In this document: piece after piece, positions 9,896-18,046 of the stretch
Position numbering within the stretch: position 1 is the first letter of the stretch
Layout: every line of letters starts with the position of its first letter
Assembly (NCBI RefSeq): GCF_004362855.1
Contig: NZ_SNXW01000004.1
Span: 62,001-126,000 of the forward strand
Length of the DNA: 64,000 bases
Direction: 5' to 3'
DNA from: Aquabacterium commune
GTDB lineage: Bacteria; Pseudomonadota; Gammaproteobacteria; Burkholderiales; Burkholderiaceae_C
The notes under the pieces: model-generated
The model's database searches: none
Told to the model about the DNA's origin: nothing
The model's input: only the letters and a program-made list of their open reading frames with translations
Made by a program: the position numbers and the translations under genes

Positions 9896-11683
9896 TCAGA
9901 GCACCTCGGAGGCGAAATCCGCCAGGCGCGAGCGTTCGCCGCGCGCCAGGGTGACGTGCCCGCTGTGCGGCCAGCCCTTGAACTTGTCCACCGCGAAGGT
10001 CAGGCCCGACGAGCCCTCGGTCAGGTAGGGCGTGTCGATCTGGGCCAGGTTGCCCAGGCAGATGATCTTGGTGCCCGGGCCGGCGCGGGTGATCAGCGTC
10101 TTCATCTGCTTGGGCGTCAGGTTCTGCGCCTCGTCGATGATCAGGAACTTGTTGAGGAAGGTGCGCCCCCGCATGAAGTTCATGGACTTGATCTTGATCT
10201 TGCTGCGCACCAACTCGTTGGTGGCCGCGCGCCCCCATTCGCCGGCAGACGTGTCGCCACGGGCCAGCACTTCGAGGTTGTCGTCCAGCGCGCCCATCCA
10301 GGGCGACATCTTTTCCTCCTCGGTGCCAGGCAGGAAGCCGATGTCTTCGCCCACGGGCACGGTCACGCGGGTGACGATGATCTCGGTGTAGCGGCGCTCA
10401 TCGAGCACCTGCGACAGCGCCGCGGCCAGTGTCATCAGCGTTTTGCCCGTGCCGGCCGAGCCGGTCAGCGTCACGAAGTCGCATTCCGGGTCCATCAGCA
10501 GGTTGAGGGCGAAGTTCTGCTCGCGGTTGCGCGCCGTGACGCCCCAGACGGCGTGCTTCTGGTGCGCGAAGTCCTTGAGTGTGCGCAGCACAGCGCTCTT
10601 GCCCGTGATCTCGGCGACCTTGCCGTACCAGGGCGTGGCGCCCGGGCTTTCCAGGTAGATGAACTGGTTGACCATCAGCGCCGGCACCATCGGCCCGCTG
10701 ACGCGGTAGTAGGTGATGCCGCCTTGCTGCCAGCTCTCCATGCCCTTGGCGTGACGCTCCCAGAAGTCGGCCGGCAGGGGCAGCACGCCGGTGTAGAGCA
10801 GGTCGCCGTCGTCCAGGGTCTTGTCGTTGAAATAGTCTTCGGCAGGCAGGCCCAGCGCGCGGGCCTTGATGCGCATGTTGATGTCCTTGGACACCAGCAC
10901 CACCTCGCGTTCGGGGTGGGCCTTGCGCAAGGCTTGCACCACGCCCAGGATCTGGTTGTCGGCCTTGCCGGGGGGCAGGCCCATGGGCAGCTCGAAGTCC
11001 ATGCCCGAGGTCTGGAAATAGAGCTTGCCGGCCGCTTCGGTGTGCCCGGTCTTGGCCAGCGAGATGCCCGAGGCCGGGTCGATCTGCTGGCGGTTGTTCA
11101 TGTCGGCGGCCAGGCCATCGAGGTCACGGCTGACCTGGCGGGCGTTGCGCGCCACCTCGGTCATGCCCTTCTTGTGGCCGTCGAGTTCCTCCAGCGTGAT
11201 CATGGGCAGGAAGACGTCGTGCTCGTCGAAGCGGAACAGCGACATCGGATCGTGCAGCAGCACGTTGGTGTCCAGCACGAAGAGCTTGGCCGGGCCATCG
11301 CTCACCGGGCGACGGCGGCGGGTGCTGCTGCCTGCGGCGGGTTTGGCCGAGGCCGATGGCGCGCTGGTGGCGCGGGGCGCGTCTGCGCCAGCCTTGTCGG
11401 CCACGGTGGGCTGGGTGCGGCGCTTCGGCGTGGTCGCGGGGGCGGCAACTTCGGCAACCTTCGCGACCGGCGTCACGGCGGAAACGACTGGCGAGGCCGG
11501 CGCGATGGGCACAGGCGAGCGCACCAGCTCCAGCATCGGGTTGTTGGCGGGGGTGGCCGCGGCTTTGGTCGATTTGGCCCCAGGCGTCTTGGCGATCGCT
11601 GGGCGCGCTGCCTTGGCTTGCGACATGTAGGCGTCGGCGGTCAGCATGTCAGCGCGTTTGGTGGGCGGCTTGGGCAGTGGCAT
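9896..11683 (-). CDS. PIN-domain PhoH-like ATPase/ribonuclease
   Basis: The 595-residue product combines an N-terminal Ala/Thr/Lys-rich disordered region (about 1-130), a PIN nuclease domain (about 132-280, with VLDTNVLLHD and LEELDGHKKG) and a PhoH AAA-like ATPase domain (Walker A GSAGTGKT near residue 408; VPVGEDIGFLPGT; Walker B region IIDEAQN). PhoH2-type proteins couple RNA unwinding to PIN-domain RNA cleavage; this is inferred from the architecture. The usual short PhoH of the ybeZ-ybeY cluster lacks the PIN domain, so this is the long form. It is a single-gene unit with its own terminator. Confidence 0.92.
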   Translation of the reverse strand: MPLPKPPTKRADMLTADAYMSQAKAARPAIAKTPGAKSTKAAATPANNPMLELVRSPVPIAPASPVVSAVTPVAKVAEVAAPATTPKRRTQPTVADKAGADAPRATSAPSASAKPAAGSSTRRRRPVSDGPAKLFVLDTNVLLHDPMSLFRFDEHDVFLPMITLEELDGHKKGMTEVARNARQVSRDLDGLAADMNNRQQIDPASGISLAKTGHTEAAGKLYFQTSGMDFELPMGLPPGKADNQILGVVQALRKAHPEREVVLVSKDINMRIKARALGLPAEDYFNDKTLDDGDLLYTGVLPLPADFWERHAKGMESWQQGGITYYRVSGPMVPALMVNQFIYLESPGATPWYGKVAEITGKSAVLRTLKDFAHQKHAVWGVTARNREQNFALNLLMDPECDFVTLTGSAGTGKTLMTLAAALSQVLDERRYTEIIVTRVTVPVGEDIGFLPGTEEEKMSPWMGALDDNLEVLARGDTSAGEWGRAATNELVRSKIKIKSMNFMRGRTFLNKFLIIDEAQNLTPKQMKTLITRAGPGTKIICLGNLAQIDTPYLTEGSSGLTFAVDKFKGWPHSGHVTLARGERSRLADFASEVL

Positions 11684-11734
11684 GGTGGATCAGGCAGGGT
11701 GGCGAAAGGGAACGGACGGCTTGTCCGGGCAAAC

Positions 11735-11765
11735 AAAAAGGCCGCACAGGAGAGTGTGCGGCCTT
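11735..11765 (-). terminator. strong intrinsic terminator hairpin
   Basis: A perfect 10-bp stem (AAGGCCGCAC with GTGCGGCCTT, loop of 7) is followed on the minus strand by TTTGTTTG. It sits upstream of the phoH-like gene and may insulate it from bcp read-through. Confidence 0.75.
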
Positions 11766-11976
11766 GCGTGATGTTCGTGAGGTGCGTGATGTGCATGAGC
11801 GAGGGCGTCGGCGGCATGCGCCCGGGGCGGGCCAACGTGCTCGTCACATCCGGGACTGAGGCAGACAAAGCTCAGGTGCATGAGCCCATTATGCACAGTC
11901 CGTGCACCGCTGAGCGCCATCGCGCGGGAGCGCGGACACTGTGCCCGAGGCGCCACAACCGACATCCTGGGGTGCG

Positions 11977-12003
11977 AAAACGACAACGCCACCCGCAGGT
12001 GGC
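11977..12003 (-). terminator. intrinsic terminator after bcp
   Basis: A stem GCCACC/GGTGGC with a 4-nt loop is followed on the minus strand by GTTGTCGTTTT. It starts about 20 bp beyond the bcp stop codon. Confidence 0.65.
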
Positions 12004-12023
12004 GCCGGTGGGCTTCCAGTGGC

Positions 12024-12503
12024 TCAGGCGGCTTCGCGCTTGAGGCCTTGCACCGCCTTGAGGACGTCTTCCACGTGGCCGGCGACCTTGATGCCGCGCC
12101 ATTCCTCGCGCAGCACGCCGTCAGGGCCGATCAGGAAGGTGGAGCGCTCGATGCCCTTGACCTTCTTGCCGTACATGATCTTGTTCTTGACCACGCCGAA
12201 CATGTGGCAGAGCTTCTCTTCGGTGTCGGCGATCAGCTCGAAGGGCAGGTCGAGGTTTTCCTTGAACTTGTCGTGGGATGCCAGGTTGTCGCGAGACACA
12301 CCGAACACCACGGCACCCGCATTGAGGAATTCCTTGTGCGTGTCGCGGAACTGCATCGCTTCGGTGGTGCAACCCGGGGTGTGGTCCTTGGGATAGAAGT
12401 ACAGCACCACGGTCTGGCCGACGAAAGCCTGCGGCGTGAATTTCACGCCACCGGTGGCGATCGCTTCAAAGTCCGGCAACGATTTGTTGAGAGCGGGAGT
12501 CAT
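12024..12503 (-). CDS. bcp: peroxiredoxin, Bcp/PrxQ type
   Basis: The product is a 159-residue thiol peroxidase that reduces hydrogen and organic peroxides. The peroxidatic Cys is Cys45 in the motif TPGCTTEA. Many PrxQ proteins have a resolving Cys five residues later; here that position is Met50, so it is either a 1-Cys enzyme or uses another thiol. Other family features (YFYPKDHTPG, VFGVSRDN, FLIGPDG) are present. It has its own near-consensus -10 box and a terminator. Confidence 0.95.
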   Translation of the reverse strand: MTPALNKSLPDFEAIATGGVKFTPQAFVGQTVVLYFYPKDHTPGCTTEAMQFRDTHKEFLNAGAVVFGVSRDNLASHDKFKENLDLPFELIADTEEKLCHMFGVVKNKIMYGKKVKGIERSTFLIGPDGVLREEWRGIKVAGHVEDVLKAVQGLKREAA

Positions 12504-12539
12504 GAGGTACGGATCAGCAGCCTGCGTGAATAACCTCTA

Positions 12540-12545
12540 ATTATA
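12540..12545 (-). promoter_or_regulatory. -10 element of the bcp promoter
   Basis: Minus-strand TATAAT, a perfect -10 hexamer, lies 37 bp upstream of the bcp ATG, predicting a leader of about 30 nt. No strong -35 is visible at the right distance. A GTGC/GCAC inverted repeat overlaps the spacer region and could be an operator; that part is inference. Confidence 0.6.
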
Positions 12546-12646
12546 AAGTGCTTCTTCGCACACTTCTGGTGTCGGGCCGTAAAGCCCTCAGCGCCTGCAT
12601 GCTGGCAGGCGGCGATGGCCGCAGGGTCGACGTGGTTTTGCGTGTT

Positions 12647-13021
12647 TCAGGGGCTGATCAGCAGCGCCGCCATGACCTGGCGGCCTTCGGCGACGAGGAT
12701 GTTGAAGGTGCGGCAAGCGGCCGCGGTGTCCATCGTTTCCACGCCGATGCGCACGGCCATCAAGCGGCGCAGCAGGCCCGGGTGGGCGAAGCGCAGCGTG
12801 GGGCCGGTGCCCAGGATGAGCACCTCGGGCCGGGCCTCGATCACGGCCTCGAAATGGGCTTCGCTCAGGTCTTCCAGGGCGCGCACCGGCCACTCGATGA
12901 CGGCGCCCGTGGGTGGCACCAGGATGCTGCGGGTGTGGGCCTCGCCGTTCACCGACACGCTGGTGCGGGTGTAGGCGTGGATCAGGTTGACGCCTTCGGC
13001 GTTGTCTGCATGCAGTTTCAT
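12647..13021 (-). CDS. Mth938-like domain (DUF498/NDUFAF3 family) protein
   Basis: This small protein of 124 residues has the Mth938-like fold, recognised from SYTR-like N-terminal strands, VLILGTGPTLRF and the GVETMDTAAACRTFNIL segment. Bacterial members have no firmly known role; a eukaryotic relative (NDUFAF3) assists complex I assembly. The ATG at 13021 is preferred over an open frame 17 codons longer because the family begins MKL and the extension is Arg/Ser-rich. Confidence 0.85.
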   Translation of the reverse strand: MKLHADNAEGVNLIHAYTRTSVSVNGEAHTRSILVPPTGAVIEWPVRALEDLSEAHFEAVIEARPEVLILGTGPTLRFAHPGLLRRLMAVRIGVETMDTAAACRTFNILVAEGRQVMAALLISP

Positions 13022-13125
13022 GGGACGGGATCGGTCGGTCTGCGAACGGAGGCGGCCCCAGGGCGAGGCCAAGCTGTGGGAAAATTCTATCTTTGTCCCA
13101 TCATGCCTGCGGCCCGGAGAACACC

Positions 13126-14349
13126 TTGAAACCCATCGCCAAGTCCAGCAAACTCGCCAATGTCTGTTACGACATCCGTGGGCCCGTGCTGGAGAAGGCG
13201 CGGCAGATGGAGGAAGACGGCCACAAGATCATCAAGCTCAACATCGGCAATCTGGCGGTGTTCGGGCTGGAGCCGCCCGACGAGATCGTGCAGGACATGA
13301 TCCGCAACCTGTCTGGCGCCGCGGGTTACACCGATTCCAAAGGCCTGTTCGCGCCGCGCAAGTCCGTGGTGCACTACTGCCAGGAAAAAGGCATCAAGGG
13401 CGTCACGGTCGATGACGTGTACCTGGGCAACGGCGCGTCCGAGCTCATCGTGATGGCCATCAATGCGCTGTGCAACGAAGACGACGAGGTGCTGCTGCCC
13501 GCGCCCGACTACCCGCTCTACACGGCGGCGGTGGCGCTCTCGGGTGGTCGTCCGGTGCACTACGTCTGCGACGAGCAGTCCGACTGGTTCCCCGACATCG
13601 CCGACATCCGCGCCAAGATCACGCCGCGCACCCGGGCCATCGTCGTCATCAACCCGAACAACCCGACGGGCGCGCTCTACCCTGAGAGCCTGCTGAAGGA
13701 GATCGTCGAAGTCGCGCGCGAGCACCAGCTCATCGTGATGGCCGACGAGATCTACGACAAGACGCTGTACGACGGCCACACGCACAGCTCGATCGCCTCG
13801 CTGGCCGATGATGTGCTGTTTTTGACCTTCAATGGCCTGAGCAAGAACTACCGCTCCTGCGGCTACCGCGCCGGCTGGATGGTGGTGTCGGGCGAAAAGC
13901 GCCATGCCAAGGACTACATCGAGGGCCTGAACATGCTGGCCTCGATGCGCCTGTGTGCCAACACGCCGGGCCAGCTGGCCATCCAGACCGCTTTGGGTGG
14001 CTACCAGAGCATCAAGGACCTGGTGCAGCCGGGCGGGCGCCTGTGCAAGCAGCGCGACCTGGCCTACGAACTGCTCAACCAGATCCCCGGCGTGAGCGTG
14101 GTCAAGCCGAAAGGCGCGCTCTACATGTTCCCGCGCCTGGACCCGAAGATGTACCCCATCGCCGATGACCAGCAATTCGCCTACGAGCTGCTGGCCGAAG
14201 AGAAGGTGCTGATCGTGCAGGGCACCGGCTTCAACTGGCCCACGCCGGACCACTTCCGCCTGGTCTTCCTGCCCAACAGCGACGACCTGACGGACGCCAT
14301 CGGCCGCATCGCGCGCTTCCTGGACGGCTACCGCAAGCGCCACGCCTGA
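13126..14349 (+). CDS. PLP-dependent class I/II aminotransferase (AlaA-like)
   Basis: The product is a 407-residue fold-type I aminotransferase resembling AlaA, which makes alanine from pyruvate and glutamate. The predicted PLP lysine is Lys240 in NGLSKNYRSCGYRAGW; other landmarks are NPNNPTGALY and the N-terminal KLANVCYDIRGP typical of the group. The start is a TTG at 13126 with GGAGA about 6 nt upstream; an upstream TTG at 13093 lacks such a site. It precedes hom and thrC on the same strand with a 71-bp gap, suggesting a role in amino-acid metabolism near the threonine branch. Confidence 0.9.
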   Translation: MKPIAKSSKLANVCYDIRGPVLEKARQMEEDGHKIIKLNIGNLAVFGLEPPDEIVQDMIRNLSGAAGYTDSKGLFAPRKSVVHYCQEKGIKGVTVDDVYLGNGASELIVMAINALCNEDDEVLLPAPDYPLYTAAVALSGGRPVHYVCDEQSDWFPDIADIRAKITPRTRAIVVINPNNPTGALYPESLLKEIVEVAREHQLIVMADEIYDKTLYDGHTHSSIASLADDVLFLTFNGLSKNYRSCGYRAGWMVVSGEKRHAKDYIEGLNMLASMRLCANTPGQLAIQTALGGYQSIKDLVQPGGRLCKQRDLAYELLNQIPGVSVVKPKGALYMFPRLDPKMYPIADDQQFAYELLAEEKVLIVQGTGFNWPTPDHFRLVFLPNSDDLTDAIGRIARFLDGYRKRHA

Positions 14350-14420
14350 ATCCCCCACATTGATTTGACCCCGCGCGCCGCCCACGGGCTGGCGTGCAGA
14401 AGACCCAACGAGAACACACC

Positions 14421-15758
14421 ATGAGCCAAGAACAACTGCGCCCTGTGCGCGTCGGCCTGCTGGGCATCGGCACCGTCGGTGGCGGCACCTTCACCGTGCT
14501 CAAGCGCAACCAGGAAGAGATCCGCCGCCGCGCGGGCCGTGGCATCGAAGTCACCATGGTCGCCGACCTCAACACCGCGCTGGCCCAGCAGGTGGTGGGC
14601 GATGCCGCCCAGATCGTGTCGGACGCCCGCGCCGTGATCGCCAACCCGGACGTGGATGTGGTGGTCGAGCTGATCGGCGGCTATGGCATCGCCAAGGCCT
14701 TGGTGCTGGAAGCCATCGCGGCTGGCAAGCACGTGGTCACGGCCAACAAGGCCCTGCTCGCCGTGCACGGCACCGAGATCTTCGCCGCCGCCCGCGCCAA
14801 GGGTGTGATCGTGGCCTTCGAGGCGGCCGTGGCCGGTGGCATCCCCATCATCAAGGCGCTGCGCGAAGGCCTGACGGCCAACCAGATCCAGTGGGTCGCG
14901 GGCATCATCAACGGCACCACCAACTTCATCCTGTCCGAGATGCGCGACAAGGGCTTGGACTTCGATGTGGTGCTCAAAGAAGCGCAACGCCTGGGCTATG
15001 CCGAAGCCGACCCGACCTTCGACATCGAAGGCGTGGACGCCGCGCACAAGGCCACGCTGTTGAGCGCGATTGCGTTTGGCATCCCGGTGCAGTTCGACAA
15101 GGCCCACGTGGAGGGCATCACCCAGCTGTCGGCCACCGACATCAAGTACGCCGAGCAACTGGGCTACCGCATCAAGCTGCTGGGCATCGCGCGCCGCCGT
15201 GACAACGGCGTGGAGCTGCGCACCCACCCCACGCTGGTGCCGATGCGCCGCCTGATCGCCAACGTCGAAGGCGCCATGAACGCCGTGCTGGTGCAGGGCG
15301 ACGCCGTGGGCACGACCATGTACTACGGCAAGGGCGCCGGCTCCGAGCCCACCGCCTCGGCCGTGGTGGCCGACCTGGTGGACATCGCCCGCCTGCTGGA
15401 CGCCGCCCCCGCGGCCCGCGTGCCTTACCTGGCCTTCCAGCCCGATGAGATGTCCACGCTGCCCATCCTGCCGCTGGACGAGGTCATCACGTCCTTCTAC
15501 CTGCGCCTGCGCGTGGCCGACAAGGCCGGCGTGCTGGCCAAGATCACCGGCATCCTGGCCGAGCAGGGCATCAGCATCGACGCCGTCATCCAGCGCGAGG
15601 CCGACGAGGTCAGTGGTGAAGGCGGCAACCAGACCGACCTGATCATCCTGACGCACGATACTTCTGAGGGCGGCATGAACAAGGCTCTGGCAGCGATGCA
15701 GGCCCTGCCGACCGTGCTGGCGCCCATCGTGCGCGTGCGCAAGGAGGAGCTGGCATGA
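14421..15758 (+). CDS. hom: homoserine dehydrogenase
   Basis: The enzyme reduces aspartate semialdehyde to homoserine with NAD(P)H. The 445-residue product has the dinucleotide-binding motif GLLGIGTVGGG (about 9-19), catalytic-domain segments VTANKALLA, GIINGTTNFIL and GYAEADPTFDIEG, and a C-terminal ACT domain (from about residue 358, RLRVADKAGVLAKITGIL), which suggests allosteric inhibition by threonine. Its stop overlaps the thrC start (ATGA at 15755-15758). Confidence 0.97.
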   Translation: MSQEQLRPVRVGLLGIGTVGGGTFTVLKRNQEEIRRRAGRGIEVTMVADLNTALAQQVVGDAAQIVSDARAVIANPDVDVVVELIGGYGIAKALVLEAIAAGKHVVTANKALLAVHGTEIFAAARAKGVIVAFEAAVAGGIPIIKALREGLTANQIQWVAGIINGTTNFILSEMRDKGLDFDVVLKEAQRLGYAEADPTFDIEGVDAAHKATLLSAIAFGIPVQFDKAHVEGITQLSATDIKYAEQLGYRIKLLGIARRRDNGVELRTHPTLVPMRRLIANVEGAMNAVLVQGDAVGTTMYYGKGAGSEPTASAVVADLVDIARLLDAAPAARVPYLAFQPDEMSTLPILPLDEVITSFYLRLRVADKAGVLAKITGILAEQGISIDAVIQREADEVSGEGGNQTDLIILTHDTSEGGMNKALAAMQALPTVLAPIVRVRKEELA

Positions 15759-17176
15759 AATACATCTCCACCCGCGGTGACCGCACCGAGCGCGGCTTCT
15801 CCGAGATCCTGCTCGAAGGCCTGGCCCCCGATGGCGGCCTGTACCTGCCGCTGAGCTACCCCAAGATCGACGACGCCACGCTGACGAAGTGGCGCCACCT
15901 GCCGTATGCGGAGCTGGCGTTCGAGATCCTGTCGCTCTACATCGACGACATCCCCGCGGCCGACCTGAAGGCGCTGACGGCCAAGACCTACACCAAGGCG
16001 GTGTACGGCTTTGAGGAAATCACGCCGCTCAAGCACATCGAGCCGGGCCTGTGCCTGCAGGCCCTGTCCAACGGCCCCACGCTGGCCTTCAAGGACATGG
16101 CCATGCAGCTGCTGGGCAACCTGTTCGAGTACGAACTGGCGCGTCGCGGCGAGCAGCTCAACATCCTGGGCGCCACCTCGGGCGACACCGGCAGCGCGGC
16201 CGAGTACGCCATGCGTGGCAAGCAGGGCGTGCGCGTGTTCATGCTCAGCCCGCATGGCCGCATGAGCGCTTTCCAGCAGGCCCAGATGTTCAGCCTGCAG
16301 GACCCCAACATCCACAACATCGCCGTCGAAGGCGTGTTCGACGATTGCCAGGACATCGTCAAGGCCGTCTCCAACGACCTGGCCTTCAAGCGCCAGTACA
16401 AAATCGGCACGGTGAACTCGATCAACTGGGCGCGCCTGCTGGCCCAGGTGGTGTACTACTTCGCTGGTTACTTCCAGGCCACGAGGTCCAACAGCGAGAA
16501 GGTGTCCTTCACGGTGCCTTCGGGCAACTTCGGCAACGTCTGCGCCGGTCACGTCGCCCGCATGATGGGCCTGCCGGTGGACAAGCTGGTGGTGGCCACC
16601 AACGAGAACAACGTGCTCGACGAGTTCTTCCGCACCGGCACCTACCGCGTGCGCGGCTCGGCCGAGACCTACGAGACCTCGTCGCCCTCGATGGACATCT
16701 CCAAGGCCTCGAACTTCGAGCGCTTCGTCTTCGACCTGCTGGGCCGCGATGGCGCCGCCGCCCGGGCCTTGTTCAAGGACGCCGTGGAAACGCAGGGTGG
16801 CTTCACGCTGCCAGCCGAGACGTTTGCCCAGGTCAAGGCTTACGGTTTCGAGTCCGGCACCAGCAACCACACGGACCGCCTGGCCACCATCCGAGACGCC
16901 TTCGAGCGCGATGGCACCCTCATCGACACCCACACGGCCGACGGCCTGAAGGTGGCGCGAGAGCACCTGAGGCCTGGCGTGACGATGATCGTGCTGGAGA
17001 CGGCCCTGCCGTGCAAGTTCGAAGAGACCATCGTCGAGGCCACGGGCCAGCGCCCGGCGCGCCCCTACTGGATCTCCGGCCTGGATGGCCTGGAAGACCT
17101 GCCCAAGCGCTTCGTGGTCTGCCCGAAAGACACGCAGTGGGTCAAGGACTACGTGGTCCAGCACTGCCAGGACTGA
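15755..17176 (+). CDS. thrC: threonine synthase
   Basis: The product converts O-phosphohomoserine to threonine. It is a 473-residue PLP enzyme of the long bacterial class. The predicted PLP lysine is about Lys112 in TLAFKDMAMQ; ATSGDTGSAAEYAM is the phosphate-binding loop and VPSGNFGNVCAG is also conserved. It overlaps hom by 4 bp and ends about 25 bp before a strong bidirectional terminator. Confidence 0.97.
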   Translation: MKYISTRGDRTERGFSEILLEGLAPDGGLYLPLSYPKIDDATLTKWRHLPYAELAFEILSLYIDDIPAADLKALTAKTYTKAVYGFEEITPLKHIEPGLCLQALSNGPTLAFKDMAMQLLGNLFEYELARRGEQLNILGATSGDTGSAAEYAMRGKQGVRVFMLSPHGRMSAFQQAQMFSLQDPNIHNIAVEGVFDDCQDIVKAVSNDLAFKRQYKIGTVNSINWARLLAQVVYYFAGYFQATRSNSEKVSFTVPSGNFGNVCAGHVARMMGLPVDKLVVATNENNVLDEFFRTGTYRVRGSAETYETSSPSMDISKASNFERFVFDLLGRDGAAARALFKDAVETQGGFTLPAETFAQVKAYGFESGTSNHTDRLATIRDAFERDGTLIDTHTADGLKVAREHLRPGVTMIVLETALPCKFEETIVEATGQRPARPYWISGLDGLEDLPKRFVVCPKDTQWVKDYVVQHCQD

Positions 17177-17200
17177 CCTGACGCGGCCGCGACCCAGCGC

Positions 17201-17231
17201 AAAAAGCCTGCTCCAGCGAGCGGGCTTTTTT
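17201..17231. terminator. bidirectional terminator between thrC and ytfE
   Basis: An inverted repeat (AAAAAGCCTGCTC with GAGCGGGCTTTTTT, one mismatch) has A-runs on one side and T-runs on the other, so it can terminate both the plus-strand thrC unit and the minus-strand ytfE unit. Confidence 0.88.
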
Positions 17232-17251
17232 CATGGTGCTCACCTGGCCGT

Positions 17252-17905
17252 TCAGCCGCGCTCGAACAGCACGTTGTTCTCCAGGTGGATGTGGGCCATG
17301 AGGTCCTCGCGCAGGGTTTGCAGGCCCAGGTAGAGCGCACGCCAGGTGTTGCAGGCGCCGCGGGGCAGGGTGATGCCGTTCGTGAGCGCTTCGAGTTTGG
17401 CGAGTTCTTCACCGTGGTGGTCGTGCTCCATGCGCATCATCTGGACCGGCGGCAGGCTGGGATGGCCCATGCCGCGCAGGTACATGGGGAAGAGCACGGT
17501 TTCCTCCTTCTGCATGTGGCTCTCCAGCTCCTGCTGCATGGTCTCGAGGTGGTCGGCCAGGCCCAGTGGGCACTCGGGGCGGTCGCCGTGGACGTGCTCG
17601 ACGCGGCGCGCCAGGCGGATCAGCTCGGGCAGTTGCTCGCGGTGGCGGGCGTGGTAGCGCGCCAGGATGTGCGCGACCAGGTCCGGCGTGTCGGCCTCGG
17701 TCCAGTCCACCAGCTCATCGGCACCGTCTTGCAGGGCATCGAGCTGGGCGGCGATCTGCGTGGCGTTCAGGCCGGCCTTGTCGGCGGCGGTCTGCAGCGT
17801 TTGCTTGCCGCCGCAGCAGAAGTCGAGGTGGTGGGCGTGGAAGACGCGGGTAGCACCAGGGATGGTGCGCGCCAGCAGGCCCAGGGATTGTTCGGCGTGG
17901 CTCAT
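17252..17905 (-). CDS. ytfE: iron-sulfur cluster repair di-iron protein (YtfE/RIC/NorA)
   Basis: This 217-residue cytoplasmic di-iron protein repairs nitrosatively damaged iron-sulfur clusters or buffers NO. The N-terminal ScdA-like part contains HHLDFCCGGKQTL (about residues 25-37); the C-terminal hemerythrin-like bundle supplies His/Glu ligands (KEETVLFPMYL, RMEHDHHGEEL, HIHLENNVLF). It is divergent from norR, the arrangement known for norR-norA of Ralstonia eutropha. A sigma-54 promoter and NorR-type sites precede it. The ATG at 17905 is chosen because MSHAEQSLG begins the conserved region. Confidence 0.94.
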   Translation of the reverse strand: MSHAEQSLGLLARTIPGATRVFHAHHLDFCCGGKQTLQTAADKAGLNATQIAAQLDALQDGADELVDWTEADTPDLVAHILARYHARHREQLPELIRLARRVEHVHGDRPECPLGLADHLETMQQELESHMQKEETVLFPMYLRGMGHPSLPPVQMMRMEHDHHGEELAKLEALTNGITLPRGACNTWRALYLGLQTLREDLMAHIHLENNVLFERG

Positions 17906-17952
17906 GGTGGGCTCCGTTTCGGGGTGGGTGACAAGGGTTGTGCCCTTCACAA

Positions 17953-17968
17953 CGCAAGCCGCAGGCCA
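17953..17968 (-). promoter_or_regulatory. sigma-54 promoter of ytfE
   Basis: The minus strand reads TGGCCTGCGGCTTGCG, matching the -24/-12 consensus TGGCNNG-N4-TTGCW at all key positions except the last base. Spacing is exact. The predicted transcript start is about 37 nt upstream of the ytfE ATG. The adjacent gene encodes a sigma-54 activator (NorR). Confidence 0.8.
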
Positions 17969-18009
17969 GCCCGTGGCCCCTTGAAAATCAAGCACTTGGC
18001 AAATGGGTG

Positions 18010-18022
18010 GGTAAAATAAACC
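18010..18022. promoter_or_regulatory. NorR-type binding site 1
   Basis: GGT-AAAATAA-ACC is a perfect match to the GGT-N7-ACC core described for Ralstonia NorR. It lies about 42 bp upstream of the -24 element of the ytfE promoter, in the usual enhancer position. Confidence 0.7.
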
Positions 18023-18033
18023 TGAATTGAGTG

Positions 18034-18046
18034 GGTATGAGTGACC
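18034..18046. promoter_or_regulatory. NorR-type binding site 2
   Basis: GGT-ATGAGTG-ACC, a second perfect GGT-N7-ACC core centred 24 bp from the first, directly abuts the norR ATG. NorR bound here could also repress its own gene (inference). Confidence 0.65.

Larger units (their letters stand above)
11684..12023. other. 340-bp intergenic region between the PhoH and bcp genes
   Basis: No credible gene is visible. The stretch holds two minus-strand hairpins followed by T-rich tails (annotated separately), and presumably the phoH promoter close to 11,690-11,730. Open frames crossing it lack coding character or recognisable similarity. Confidence 0.6.

Noticed and set aside
11690..11992. 100-codon minus-strand frame between phoH and bcp
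   Set aside because: It crosses two terminator-like hairpins and has no recognisable similarity or ribosome-binding site.
17981..17993. CTTGAAAATCAAG palindrome upstream of ytfE as an FNR box
   Set aside because: The spacing between TTGA and TCAA is 3 bp, not the 6 bp required for an FNR dyad.
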